A stretch of DNA of 64,000 nt from Candidatus Melainabacteria bacterium (GCA_003258735.1 QHME01000004.1:54043-118042); one strand, 5' to 3'. Shown: positions 15,448 to 25,227, numbered from the stretch's first letter. Notes: a model not told the origin generated them from the sequence alone. Translations and numbers: made by a program.

Positions 15448-18400
15448 ATGAATAATAAAAAGATTAAATTAATTGCAATTTCTGTTGCTATGGTATTAAG
15501 TACGCAAATGGTATTGGCAGAAGATTTAATTACTGATTTTGGCGGATTAACAGATGCCCTAAAAAATGCAACGGGGTCTTCTGTTACTGTAAAATTGGGT
15601 AGTGATATATCAGCTAATGTTCCTATCAAAATAGGAAATAATACTCCAATATCTGTTACAATTTTGGGTGAGAATAAAACCTATAGAAGTACTACTCTCG
15701 CTTTTGATGTCCAAAAAAATACAGAGTTTACATTAAACAACATTACATTGGAAGATATTAAACACGGTTCACTTTGGGGTGGAGCAATATATAATGAGGG
15801 CACTTTAACCCTTGACAATGTAACTTTTAATAATAATATTTCACAAGAAACTTCAAACGCTGTTGGTGGTGGAGCTATGGCTCTTGTTGCGACAAAGGGA
15901 AATGCTGTTTCTACGACTATTAAAAATTCTACTTTTACTAATAATTCTACTGAAACCCGTGATAGTTATAAGAATAACGGAGGTGCTATATATGTTTATG
16001 GAACTTCTGGTCAGGTAGGAAATAATACTTTAAATATAAGTGATTCTCGTTTTGAATCAAACCATACAAATAAAACTGGTGGAGCTATCGGAGTTAATAA
16101 TCTAGGGCCATCAGATTTTGAAATTGAGATAAAACATACAACTTTTACAGAAAATAAATCTACTGGTTATGGTGGTGCAATTGATGTTACAACTGGTGAC
16201 ACTGGTGGCACTGGTAATGTAACCCTTAAATTGGATCATGCAACTTTTAACGGCAATGAATCTGGATCTGACGGAGGTGCTATTGCTTATGAAAAAGGGA
16301 ATATAACCAGCAATATAATTAATAGTACATTTAAAAATAACACTGCAAATAACGGTGGGGCGATTTATAATGGGATTAAGGACCTAAAAATCTCTAATAC
16401 AACATTTGATGGTAACAAAACTAATGATGGTGGAAAAGGGGGTGCAATTTATAACGCAGGAAATATAAGTTTAAACCAAACAGAATTTAAACAATCTACT
16501 GATACGATATATATGGCAAATGACTCTTTCGCTGATTTTAGTGACACTAATATATTAAATGGAAGTATTAGTAGTGAAAATGCAACTAGCAAAATAAAAA
16601 ATAAAGGAACTTTAATTTTAAATGCGGATAATTCTGGTTACACTGGAACTTATACTCAAGAATCTGGTCAAACTGATGTCAATGAGAGTTCAACATTCTT
16701 TGGAGGAGAAACAACAATTGCGGATGGTGTTTTAAATTGGAATACGTTGAAGAATTACAATAGTACATTGAAAGTAGAAAAAGGTTCATTGAACATCGGA
16801 AATGTTAATAAGGCTTCTTTGTCGTTGAATAACAATAGTTATATTAAAAAAGATACTTTAGTGAATATTAACTCAAAGGGAGAAATTAAATTAAACGGAG
16901 GAAGTATAACTCTAGATGATAATGATATTTGGGCTGGAAATATTTCTATCGGAGATGAAAATACCGTTGGAAGTGGAACTTTGACAATTGATGGTTTGAC
17001 TTCAAATGGTGGAATTTTTGCTAATGGTGGAACTATAGATATTATTAGTGGAAGATTGACTGCTTCTGCAGGAGATGTGATAAAAGAAGCAACAACAGTA
17101 AAAATTAAAGATGATGCATTGTTGGCTGTTCGTCGCGGAGATGTAACATTGGGTGCAACTGGCACTAATTCTGACACTTGGAGCGGTAATGTTATCTTGA
17201 GAGAAAAAGGACATTTGACCGCAGGCGGATTTAATTCAAATGGCAAATTGTTAGCAAGCGGTGGAACATTAGATGTTGTTGGCGGAAGGTTAAATGTTAT
17301 TCAAGACAGTATCATTTCAAAAGAAGTTAAAACGACTATTTATAATGATAGTGAATTAAGTATTACAAATGGGGGTATTGCTCAAATTAACGATAATGAC
17401 CAATGGGAGGGTAAAGTTTCTCTAAACGGCGGTAGATTAGACTTGATTGATTATGACAATACAACAACTCAAGGTCAAGGTTTTGAGGCAAATACAGGTA
17501 ATTTGAATATTTCAAATACTACATTTAATATGTATGATGATTACACTGTTGCCAAAGATGTTGATGTTGTTTTATCAAATGATTCTAAAGCTATTTTTCA
17601 AAACGGTTCAGAATTTAATTTGAACGAAAACGACTATTGGGGCGGTTCTGTTGAAGTTGTCGGTGGTCATTTAATCGGTTCGAATATTCATTTTGATGGC
17701 AAAAACGGTGCTAAATGGCAACAATCAAGCGGTACTTCTACATTTAACAATTCTTATGTTGAACTAAATGATGAAAATAGTTTCATTGGCAGCGGTGATT
17801 TGAATTTGATAAATTCTGGCATGAGATTTGGTGCAGATTCAATTTCAATGAGTGCTGATAATTTATATATGAAAAATTCTTCTATCAATACCCTTAACGG
17901 TTGGTTAGAAGAACATGAAATTTCATCAAATATGAATGTCAACGGTACTAACCATTTTGGTATTGATGTTGCTCCAAGACTTGGCAATTTAGGCGAAAGT
18001 GATTTATTTACCGCAGATAAAATTATTTCTGATAACAACGGTACAATAAATATTGCTGATTTCAATTTTGTTGGTTTAGCTCCAATAGATAGACAACTTC
18101 GCTTCAGAGTATTTACTGCAAATCAAATAGATGATAAAGTTAACTTCACTGCTACAAATAAAGAAATTTTTACTCCAATAGGTTATTATAATCTTCAATC
18201 TGCTGGTGGAAGTTGGTACACATCCAATATGACTCGTTACAATCCTCAAGTATTTAGAGGTCAAGTTGCAACTTTGGCATCTTACAACAATCAATTGATG
18301 ATTGACGATATGTTGTTAAATCACGTGACCCTTGATAGCGAAAGATTATTAGCTCAAAGTAAAAATGCTAATATTTACGCCTCAACACTTCCTCAATTTG

Positions 18401-19317
18401 CACCTTATCAATATAAAAAGGAAGATGGTGGATTGTGGTATAAATCATATGTAAACTTTGAAAACTTGTCCTTAACTCAAGGATTAAAAGTCGGTAATAA
18501 TTCATATGGTTCATTAGTTGGTGCAGATTTCCCTGTTATTAAGTTGAAACATGGTTGGAGATTAATGCCAACAGCTTATATTGGCTATAATGGTGCTCAC
18601 CAAACGTTTAATGGTGTTGGGATGTATCAAAACGGCGGTCAAGGTGGCTTGATGGGAACATTTATGAAAGATAATTTCATTGGTTCTGTTGTTGCTTATG
18701 GCGGAGGATATAATAATGAAATGTCTGTTGCTGGGAATACAGATAGAGCAGGAAATTGGTTCGCTGGTACTGCTGCAAAATTAGCTTACAACTTCCATCC
18801 AACTAAGCATTTCACCATCCAACCAACAGCATTTATGTCATATAATATTTTTGGTCGTCAAAATTGGGGAACGGATTTTGGTTCTATGAGTATGAATTCT
18901 GGATTGTTGAATGGAATTAACGTCGCTCCTGGAATGAACTTTATTTATGCAAAAGAAACGTGGAGTGTATATGCAACATTCCAATATATGTATAACATCA
19001 ATGAACAAGTTGGTGGTAGAGCAGGAAATGTTGATTTAGCAAGTGTAAAAATGGAACACGGATATATTCAATATGGCTTAGGTGTAACTAAAACATGGAA
19101 AGATAGATTGAACTCGTTCTTCCAAATCGTATTTAGAAATGGCGGTAGAACAGGTGTTGGCTTCCAATTAGGATTGAATTATACATTTGATTGGTTAAAC
19201 CCATCAAAAACTAAATCTACTAAAGCTACAAAAGCTAAAAAGATTAAATCAAATAAACAATCTATGTACCAACAAAAAGGTGAAAAAACGATAATTAAAT
19301 CATTATCAATGAAATAA
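15448..19317 (+). CDS. Autotransporter with Pmp-like repeats and Lys-rich C-terminal tail
   Basis: A 1289-residue secreted outer-membrane protein. Residues 1-25 are a Sec signal peptide (KLIAISVAMVLSTQMVLA). Residues about 100-335 carry repeated GGAI and FxxN motifs of the Pmp/beta-helix type (GGAIYNEG, then FNNN, several times). Residues about 485-780 have a second repeat family with NDxW-x-G and GG-x-L cores. From about 985 to 1247 is an autotransporter beta-barrel ending GLNYTF. In most autotransporters the terminal Phe closes the protein; here 42 further residues follow, rich in Lys, Thr and Ser (SKTKSTKATKAKKIK). A likely adhesin. It has its own promoter and a shared terminator. Confidence 0.88.
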   Translation: MNNKKIKLIAISVAMVLSTQMVLAEDLITDFGGLTDALKNATGSSVTVKLGSDISANVPIKIGNNTPISVTILGENKTYRSTTLAFDVQKNTEFTLNNITLEDIKHGSLWGGAIYNEGTLTLDNVTFNNNISQETSNAVGGGAMALVATKGNAVSTTIKNSTFTNNSTETRDSYKNNGGAIYVYGTSGQVGNNTLNISDSRFESNHTNKTGGAIGVNNLGPSDFEIEIKHTTFTENKSTGYGGAIDVTTGDTGGTGNVTLKLDHATFNGNESGSDGGAIAYEKGNITSNIINSTFKNNTANNGGAIYNGIKDLKISNTTFDGNKTNDGGKGGAIYNAGNISLNQTEFKQSTDTIYMANDSFADFSDTNILNGSISSENATSKIKNKGTLILNADNSGYTGTYTQESGQTDVNESSTFFGGETTIADGVLNWNTLKNYNSTLKVEKGSLNIGNVNKASLSLNNNSYIKKDTLVNINSKGEIKLNGGSITLDDNDIWAGNISIGDENTVGSGTLTIDGLTSNGGIFANGGTIDIISGRLTASAGDVIKEATTVKIKDDALLAVRRGDVTLGATGTNSDTWSGNVILREKGHLTAGGFNSNGKLLASGGTLDVVGGRLNVIQDSIISKEVKTTIYNDSELSITNGGIAQINDNDQWEGKVSLNGGRLDLIDYDNTTTQGQGFEANTGNLNISNTTFNMYDDYTVAKDVDVVLSNDSKAIFQNGSEFNLNENDYWGGSVEVVGGHLIGSNIHFDGKNGAKWQQSSGTSTFNNSYVELNDENSFIGSGDLNLINSGMRFGADSISMSADNLYMKNSSINTLNGWLEEHEISSNMNVNGTNHFGIDVAPRLGNLGESDLFTADKIISDNNGTINIADFNFVGLAPIDRQLRFRVFTANQIDDKVNFTATNKEIFTPIGYYNLQSAGGSWYTSNMTRYNPQVFRGQVATLASYNNQLMIDDMLLNHVTLDSERLLAQSKNANIYASTLPQFAPYQYKKEDGGLWYKSYVNFENLSLTQGLKVGNNSYGSLVGADFPVIKLKHGWRLMPTAYIGYNGAHQTFNGVGMYQNGGQGGLMGTFMKDNFIGSVVAYGGGYNNEMSVAGNTDRAGNWFAGTAAKLAYNFHPTKHFTIQPTAFMSYNIFGRQNWGTDFGSMSMNSGLLNGINVAPGMNFIYAKETWSVYATFQYMYNINEQVGGRAGNVDLASVKMEHGYIQYGLGVTKTWKDRLNSFFQIVFRNGGRTGVGFQLGLNYTFDWLNPSKTKSTKATKAKKIKSNKQSMYQQKGEKTIIKSLSMK

Positions 19318-19320
19318 TAA

Positions 19321-19359
19321 AACGAAGGGCGGAGTTGAAAACTCCGCCCCCTCGTTCTT
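19321..19359. terminator. Bidirectional terminator between the autotransporter gene and hcp
   Basis: GGGCGGAGT (19327-19335) pairs with ACTCCGCCC (19341-19349) around TGAAA. Outer AACGA/TCGTT pairs extend the stem with a small bulge. Confidence 0.8.
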
Positions 19360-20900
19360 TAGAATTCGCTACCTATAATTTCTTTCAAATCATTTTCTGG
19401 AGTTGTAGTTGGTTGTATATTAAATTTTTCAACTAAAAAGTTTAATATACTTGGAGAAACAAAAGCCGGAAGGGTTGGTCCAAGTTTTATATTTTTAATA
19501 TCTAAAGAAAGCAAGGTTAACAATACACAAACCGCTTTTTGTTCGTACCAAGATAAAACAATAGATAAAGGCAACTCATTAACTGAACAATTAAAAGCTT
19601 TAGCCAACTCTATTGCAATTTTTATTGCTGAATACGCATCATTACATTGTCCCATATCAAGAATTCTTGGGATATCTTCAATTGTTCCTAAATCAATGTC
19701 GTTAAATCGATATTTTCCACAAGCAAGAGTTAATATTATACTATCTTTCGGTGTTTTTTTAACAAATTCGGTATAATAATTTCTTCCAAATTTCGCACCA
19801 TCGCACCCTCCAACAAGAAATATATGACTTATTCTCTTGTTCTTAATTAATTCAATTATTTTATCCGCAATCGAAAGAACTGTATTATGTCCGTAACCAA
19901 CTGTAAGAATGTCACCGCCATTTATACCGGTCATTTTTTTATTTTCTTTATAACCGCCAAGTTCAAGGGATTTTTCAATCACAGAAGAAAAATCTTTTTT
20001 ATCACAAATATGAATACATTCAGGATATTCAACAATAGAAGTTGTAAAAACTCTATCCTTATAACTTCCTTTTGGAGGCATTATACAATTTGTTGTAAAT
20101 AAAATAGGTGCCGGAACATTATCAAACTCCTTTTGCTGATTTTGCCAAGCGGTTCCAAAATTTCCTTTTAGGTGGGGATACTTTTTTAATTCCGGATACG
20201 CATGACAAGGTAACATTTCACCATGCGTATAAATATTTATACCTTTATCTTTGGTCTGCTCAAGTAATAATTGCAAATCCTTTAAATCATGCCCTGAAAT
20301 AATTATAAAAGGTCCTTTTTCAATATTAGTAGTAACTTTTGTCGGTTCAGGATTTCCAAACATTTTAGTATTTGCTTTGTCTAATAATTCCATACATTTT
20401 AAGTTTATACGTCCCACTTTCAAAACAAGTTTTGTCAATTCATCTGACGAAGTTTCTTTAGCCAATTCTTTTAATGCCTCGTAAAAGAAGTTGTTAACCT
20501 CTTCACTTTTATAACCTAAAATCCACGCATGATGAGCGTATGCAGCCATTCCCTTTAATCCAAATAAAATTAGAGATTTTAAACTTCTTAAATCTTCACT
20601 GCAATCCCAAATATCTTTAACATCAAATTTAAAATCACAAGAAATTCTATTTTTAAATTTTTCAGTCAAATTTTCTATTGATTTATTATCAAAATTTACG
20701 TTAGTAATTGTTGCAAATAAACCATCGATAATCAGCTTTGTATTCTCATCATTGATATCACCGCAGTTAGCAAGTTTAATAACAGAACTGGTTAATTCAT
20801 CTTGTAGGTTTGCCGTATCCGGTTCTTTTCCACAAACGCCTTTTTTGGTGCAGGCTTTATGAAATGCCGTTTGCTCACATTGAAAACAAAACATACTCAT
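19359..20900 (-). CDS. hcp: Hydroxylamine reductase (hybrid cluster protein)
   Basis: A 513-residue Hcp. The N-terminal cysteines are spaced C-x2-C-x8-C-x5-C (C5, C8, C17, C23), as in Hcp of obligate anaerobes with a [4Fe-4S] cluster. Later conserved residues for the hybrid Fe-S-O cluster occur in TTNCIMPP, EYPECIHICD, CGKYRFND and GGCDGAKFGRNYY. The enzyme reduces hydroxylamine and, by current views, nitric oxide, protecting anaerobes from nitrosative stress. A 17-bp palindrome just upstream may be its operator. No hcr reductase gene is adjacent. Confidence 0.95.
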   Translation of the reverse strand: MSMFCFQCEQTAFHKACTKKGVCGKEPDTANLQDELTSSVIKLANCGDINDENTKLIIDGLFATITNVNFDNKSIENLTEKFKNRISCDFKFDVKDIWDCSEDLRSLKSLILFGLKGMAAYAHHAWILGYKSEEVNNFFYEALKELAKETSSDELTKLVLKVGRINLKCMELLDKANTKMFGNPEPTKVTTNIEKGPFIIISGHDLKDLQLLLEQTKDKGINIYTHGEMLPCHAYPELKKYPHLKGNFGTAWQNQQKEFDNVPAPILFTTNCIMPPKGSYKDRVFTTSIVEYPECIHICDKKDFSSVIEKSLELGGYKENKKMTGINGGDILTVGYGHNTVLSIADKIIELIKNKRISHIFLVGGCDGAKFGRNYYTEFVKKTPKDSIILTLACGKYRFNDIDLGTIEDIPRILDMGQCNDAYSAIKIAIELAKAFNCSVNELPLSIVLSWYEQKAVCVLLTLLSLDIKNIKLGPTLPAFVSPSILNFLVEKFNIQPTTTPENDLKEIIGSEF

Positions 20901-20923
20901 ATTTTTTACTCCTTATTATTTTC

Positions 20924-20940
20924 TCAATTTACTCAATTGA
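20924..20940. promoter_or_regulatory. Palindrome upstream of hcp, candidate operator
   Basis: TCAATT-N5-AATTGA is a perfect 6-bp inverted repeat, 24-40 bases upstream of the hcp start codon. hcp genes are commonly controlled by CRP/FNR-family regulators (HcpR). This sequence does not match the FNR consensus, so the assignment to any regulator is open. Confidence 0.35.
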
Positions 20941-21768
20941 GATATAAGTATTTTTTTACGGATATAAAAAATATGTTATTATACAATTTACTAATATTGT
21001 ATTTTATCGAGTGGTTTGCTTATGATAGTATTAATATACAGGGCAAACTAAAGTTAAAGTATTTAACTGAAAATAGCCTCAAAGTCGCAACAAGTCTAAA
21101 CTTTTGAAAATGATTTTCAGACAGGGTAATTCATCAATTTTGCCCCATTTAATTACTTTAAAAGTCCGTTTTAAATCCGTTAAAATCGACTTCAATTTAA
21201 AGTATATTTAGGTTTGAGGGAGTGATACTAAATTGACATAGTAAATTACTCCTCTTAAAAAATTTTTAAAAAGTCGGAAGTGTTTAAGATATAGCAAAAT
21301 TAATTCTTTCCCAGTTATAGTATAAATCAAAATAAAGATAGGGAATGGGAATATGATGTTGACAACAATAATAAAGTTATTGGCATTATAAATTTGGTAT
21401 TTATTTTTTTGATTTGTTTAAATCTATTGATACTATATCTAAATTTAAAAACAATCTAATATAACAACAGACCCATAAGCACGTTCAATATCCTAAAAAC
21501 AGTTCTTATGCATGCATTTGTGGACTTAAAAGACTGCATTCATTTTTTAAGAAAAATATAACTAAATAATTTTGAGTTAAACCCAATTGAAGTTGGAAAT
21601 TATTAAGAGTGTTAGTAGAGAGATTGATGAGCAACAAATAAAATTTTCTTTGAAGTAATTGTTGTTTTTTCATACAACCTTATCAATTACAATTTCAATA
21701 TATTGTATATTTGTTTATATAACAATACAAGTGTTTATAAATAAAATTGATAAGAATTGTCACAAACT
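20941..21768. other. 830-base stretch without a recognisable gene
   Basis: I find no convincing coding region on either strand. At 20998-21040 the minus strand reads SKPLDKIQ before a stop, matching the integrase-like tail after tRNA-fMet; 21 bases (20998-21018) are identical to 15018-15038. At 21216-21254 a long hairpin is formed (GGAGTGATACTA against TAGTAAATTACTCC with a short bulge). A 12-codon open frame at about 21354 with GGAATGGGAAT upstream is too short to call. The rest is AT-rich filler, probably decayed mobile DNA. Confidence 0.5.
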
Positions 21769-22302
21769 TTAAAGACTTTTGCCTAAATCGTAGGCTTGTT
21801 GCGGATAATGGGTGTTACTTATGCTACCAGCTTCCCATACGCCTGATGCGATTACTTCACCAATATTTTCCCATCCTAAGTAATTCAATATTGCCTCAAA
21901 ATGGAGTGTTGTCGGTTCTGCTTCTTTTTCTACCGTATCTGCATAAGTCATCAACAAGGCGGCTTTCTTCGGTTTGTGCAGTTCTTCGTTGATTGCATAA
22001 AATCTGTCAATTACGGTTTTTAATTGAGCAGAAATTCCAAAATAATACATTGGAGTTGCAAAGACTACCATATCTGCATCAAGTATGTTTTCGTGTACAG
22101 AATAAAAATCATCTTTATAAATACATTTTCCATTGTTATTAGAACAATGGTCGCAAGCTATACAAGGATGGATTTGTTTTGTTCCAACATCAATACGGAC
22201 AATTTGGTGGTTGTTTTCTTGAGCTCCTTTTATAAAATTATCAGCTAATATATTAGAATTTCCGTTTTTTCTCGGACTGCTTGTAATCACTAAAATTTTC
22301 AT
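21769..22302 (-). CDS. Flavodoxin-like NAD(P)H-dependent FMN reductase family protein
   Basis: A 177-residue protein with the flavodoxin-like fold of the NADPH-dependent FMN reductase/iron-sulfur flavoprotein group. It has an N-terminal phosphate loop TSSPRKNGNSN, the Cys motif CIACDHC followed by CIYKDDF, then the FATPMYYFGISAQLKTVIDRF segment. Such proteins reduce quinones or act as electron carriers in anaerobes. I start at ATG 22302 because AAGGAGA precedes it; a longer frame to 22380 lacks such a site. The four Cys may bind a cluster or be redox-active. Confidence 0.85.
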   Translation of the reverse strand: MKILVITSSPRKNGNSNILADNFIKGAQENNHQIVRIDVGTKQIHPCIACDHCSNNNGKCIYKDDFYSVHENILDADMVVFATPMYYFGISAQLKTVIDRFYAINEELHKPKKAALLMTYADTVEKEAEPTTLHFEAILNYLGWENIGEVIASGVWEAGSISNTHYPQQAYDLGKSL

Positions 22303-22409
22303 ATTTTTGTCTCCTTTTGTATAAAAATCAGACTCTATAGGAATACATATTTTAGCAAAATTTGATTTCAATTGCAACAATAAACAGAACTATTATTTTT
22401 GTTTTAATA

Positions 22410-22446
22410 AAAAAAGTCGGAATTGAGAATCAACTCCGACTTTTTT
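22410..22446 (-). terminator. Terminator of adhE
   Basis: AAAAAAGTCGGA pairs with TCCGACTTTTTT, and the stem continues through TTGA/TCAA with one mismatch; the loop is GAA. It lies 20 bases after the adhE stop in the minus direction and has a run of seven T there. Confidence 0.85.
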
Positions 22447-22465
22447 CACTTTTATTCAAAATAAA

Positions 22466-25150
22466 CTATTTTGATTTTTTAGCTGCTGGGTAGTAATCTC
22501 TAACAACACCTTCAAATGCGTCGATATAAATTTGTTTGATATCTGACATTAGAGGGTATGCAGGGTTAGCGCCAGTACATTGGTCATCAAATGCCAATTC
22601 AACCATTTCATCCAATTTTTCGTAGAATTCTTTTTCATCTACACCAAATTCTTTGATAGAGAATGGTAAATTGATATTTTTCATCAATTTTTCGATTGCC
22701 TTAATGTATAATTCAACCTTTTCATCATCATTCTTACCGCCTAAGCCTAATTCGTCAGCGATTTGACCATATTTAGCTTTAGCGTTAGGGAATTTATATT
22801 GAGGGAAGATTGCTTGTTTTTTAGGACAATCTACAGCGTTGTATTTAATAACTTGTCTGAATAACAAAGCGTTAGCAACACCGTGAGGTACGTGGAACAT
22901 AGCACCCAATTTGTGAGCCATTGAGTGGCACAATCCCAAGAATGAGTTAGCAAATGCCATACCAGCGATTGTTGCTGCATAGTGCATTTTTTCTCTTGCG
23001 ATTGGGTCATTAGCACCTTCATTGTATGAACGTTCTAAGTATCTGAAGATTAACTTAGCTGCTTCTAATGCATTTGAGTTTGTGAAGTTTGTAGCCATAC
23101 AAGATACATAAGCTTCGGTTGCGTGAACTAAAGCATCAATACCTGATGAAGCTGTCAAACCTTTTGGCATACCATCAACAAAGTTAGGGTCGATGATTGA
23201 CATGTTTGGAGTCAAAGCATAATCAGCAATAGCGTATTTTACGTGAGTTTCATCATCTGTAATAATTGCAAATGGTGTAACTTCTGAACCTGTACCTGAA
23301 GTTGTTGGGATAGCAACCATAGTAGCTTTTTTGCCCAATTCAGGAATCTTACAAATTCTTTTTCTGATATCTAGGAATCTCATAGCGATATCTTCAAAGT
23401 TTGTATCAGGTTGTTCATACAATAACCACATAATTTTAGCAGCATCCATTGGAGAACCGCCACCTAATGAAATGATAACATCAGGTTCAAATGGTTTCAT
23501 AATATCCATTGCTTGGTTGATTGTTGACAAAGTTGGATCAGGTTTAACATCGAAGAATACTTCGTGGTCCATACCGATTTCATCCAAAACTTTGATAATA
23601 GAATCAACAGCACCTGAATTGAACAAGAATCTATCTGTTACGATAAATGCACGTTTTTTGCCTTGAAGTTCACGAAGAGCTAAATCAACAGCGCCTCTTT
23701 TGAAGTAAACTTTAGGTGGAACTTTGAACCATAACATGTTTTCTCTCCTTTCTGCAACTGTTTTGTAGTTTAATAAGTTTTCAACACCGATGTTACCTGA
23801 AACAGCGTTTTTACCCCAAGAACCACAACCTAAAGAAAGAGATGGTTCAAGTTTGAAGTTGAACAAGTCACCGATACCACCAAGAGCTGATGGAGAGTTA
23901 ATCAATACACGGCAAGCAGGCATCATTTCAGCATACTTGTCAATTCTTTCTTGGCTACGAGCATCTGTATAAAGGTCTGCAGTGTGACCAGCGCCACCTT
24001 TTGATACTAATTCGTGAGCAATGTTTGCAGCTTCTTCAAAGTCTTTAGCTCTGTACATAGTCAAGATTGGAGATAATTTTTCTCTTGAGAATGGGTCTTC
24101 CCAATCTACTGTTGGTCTTTCTGCTAACAATATTTTTGAAGTTTCAGGGATTTCAAAACCTGAAAGTTTAGCGATGTTGTATGCGCTTTGACCAACGATT
24201 TGAGGGTGAGCAGTACCACGTTTAGGGTCGATGAATGGAAGGTCAATCATTTTCTTTTCATCGTCAGCACTTAACAAGTATGCACCTCTATAAATGAATT
24301 CTTTTTTTACTTCTTCGTAAATATCATCAACTACAACAACTGATTGTTCAGAAGCACAAATCATACCGTTATCGAAAGTTTTTGACATCAAGATTGAAGA
24401 AACAGCCATTTGAATATCAGCAGTTTCATCAATTAAAGCACAAGCGTTACCAGGACCAACACCTAATGCTGGGTTACCTGAAGAGTAAGCAGCTGTAACC
24501 ATACCAGGACCACCTGTTGCTAAAATGCAAGAGATTGAACGGTGTTTCATCAATTGGCTTGACAATTCGATAGATGGAACATCAATCCAACCGATAATAT
24601 CTTCTGGAGCACCAGCTTTAACAGCAGCTTCCAAAACAACTTTTGCAGCAGCAATTGTAGATTTAGTAGCTCTAGGGTGTGGTGAGAAGATAATTGCGTT
24701 TCTTGTTTTTAATGCAATTAATGATTTGAAGATTGCAGTTGAAGTTGGGTTAGTTGTAGGAACAATACCTGCAATAACACCAAGAGGTTCTGCTACAATT
24801 TTGATACCGTTAGCTTTATCTTCTTTAATGATTCCGCAAGTTTTTGCGTTTTTGTGTTTGTTGTAAATGTATTCAGATGCAAAGTGGTTTTTGATGATTT
24901 TATCTTCTAAAACACCCATGCCTGTTTCTTCAACAGCCATTCTTGCAAGAGGAATACGAGCTTTGTCAGCAGCTGTAGCAGCAGCTTTAAAGATTTTGTC
25001 TACTTGTTCTTGAGAGAATTTAGAGTATATTTTTTGAGCTTTTTTTACTCTTTCAACAAGTAATTCCAATTGTTCAGCAGTGTCAACCAAGTTTGACTTT
25101 GTTAAAGTTTTTTCAAGGTTTTCAACAGCTTTTTTGTTTTTTGTTGTCAT
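22466..25150 (-). CDS. adhE: Bifunctional aldehyde-alcohol dehydrogenase
   Basis: An 894-residue AdhE of full length. The N-terminal half is a CoA-acylating aldehyde dehydrogenase with catalytic Cys in NGMICASEQS (about residue 260) and the GPGNA segment. The linker near residue 450 leads to an iron-dependent alcohol dehydrogenase with GGGSPMDAAK, TTSGTGSEVTP and the iron ligands in DALVHATEAYVS and CHSMAHKLGAMFHVPHG. It converts acetyl-CoA to ethanol and regenerates two NAD+, the classic redox valve of fermenters. The start has AAAGGAG. An 18-bp palindrome of Rex/CRP type lies 60 bases upstream. Confidence 0.97.
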   Translation of the reverse strand: MTTKNKKAVENLEKTLTKSNLVDTAEQLELLVERVKKAQKIYSKFSQEQVDKIFKAAATAADKARIPLARMAVEETGMGVLEDKIIKNHFASEYIYNKHKNAKTCGIIKEDKANGIKIVAEPLGVIAGIVPTTNPTSTAIFKSLIALKTRNAIIFSPHPRATKSTIAAAKVVLEAAVKAGAPEDIIGWIDVPSIELSSQLMKHRSISCILATGGPGMVTAAYSSGNPALGVGPGNACALIDETADIQMAVSSILMSKTFDNGMICASEQSVVVVDDIYEEVKKEFIYRGAYLLSADDEKKMIDLPFIDPKRGTAHPQIVGQSAYNIAKLSGFEIPETSKILLAERPTVDWEDPFSREKLSPILTMYRAKDFEEAANIAHELVSKGGAGHTADLYTDARSQERIDKYAEMMPACRVLINSPSALGGIGDLFNFKLEPSLSLGCGSWGKNAVSGNIGVENLLNYKTVAERRENMLWFKVPPKVYFKRGAVDLALRELQGKKRAFIVTDRFLFNSGAVDSIIKVLDEIGMDHEVFFDVKPDPTLSTINQAMDIMKPFEPDVIISLGGGSPMDAAKIMWLLYEQPDTNFEDIAMRFLDIRKRICKIPELGKKATMVAIPTTSGTGSEVTPFAIITDDETHVKYAIADYALTPNMSIIDPNFVDGMPKGLTASSGIDALVHATEAYVSCMATNFTNSNALEAAKLIFRYLERSYNEGANDPIAREKMHYAATIAGMAFANSFLGLCHSMAHKLGAMFHVPHGVANALLFRQVIKYNAVDCPKKQAIFPQYKFPNAKAKYGQIADELGLGGKNDDEKVELYIKAIEKLMKNINLPFSIKEFGVDEKEFYEKLDEMVELAFDDQCTGANPAYPLMSDIKQIYIDAFEGVVRDYYPAAKKSK

Positions 25151-25209
25151 ATCTGTTCTCCTTTTTATAACACAGCATTTCTATTAATATATAGTATTAA
25201 TTGTGCAAT

Positions 25210-25227
25210 TTGTGAATTTTATCACAA
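25210..25227. promoter_or_regulatory. Rex- or CRP-type operator upstream of adhE
   Basis: TTGTGA (25210-25215), six bases, TCACAA (25222-25227): a perfect 18-bp inverted repeat. It fits the Rex box TTGTGAAnnnnTTCACAA except at one inner position, and also the CRP core TGTGA-N6-TCACA. Rex control of adhE by NADH/NAD ratio is well known in anaerobes, which makes Rex the first guess. Confidence 0.6.

Noticed and set aside
15770..16460. Regular repeats that might suggest a CRISPR array
   Set aside because: They are in-frame protein repeats (GGAI/FxxN) of variable spacing within a coding gene, not identical DNA repeats with unique spacers. No CRISPR array or cas gene is in the window.
16839..17246. 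Long open frame antisense to the autotransporter
   Set aside because: It is the reverse reading of Asn/Ser/Gly-rich repeats, has no ribosome binding site and no recognisable domain; the plus-strand gene explains the region.
20859..21107. 82-codon open frame divergent from hcp
   Set aside because: It begins inside hcp, runs over the candidate operator and the integrase-tail scar, and has no ribosome binding site.
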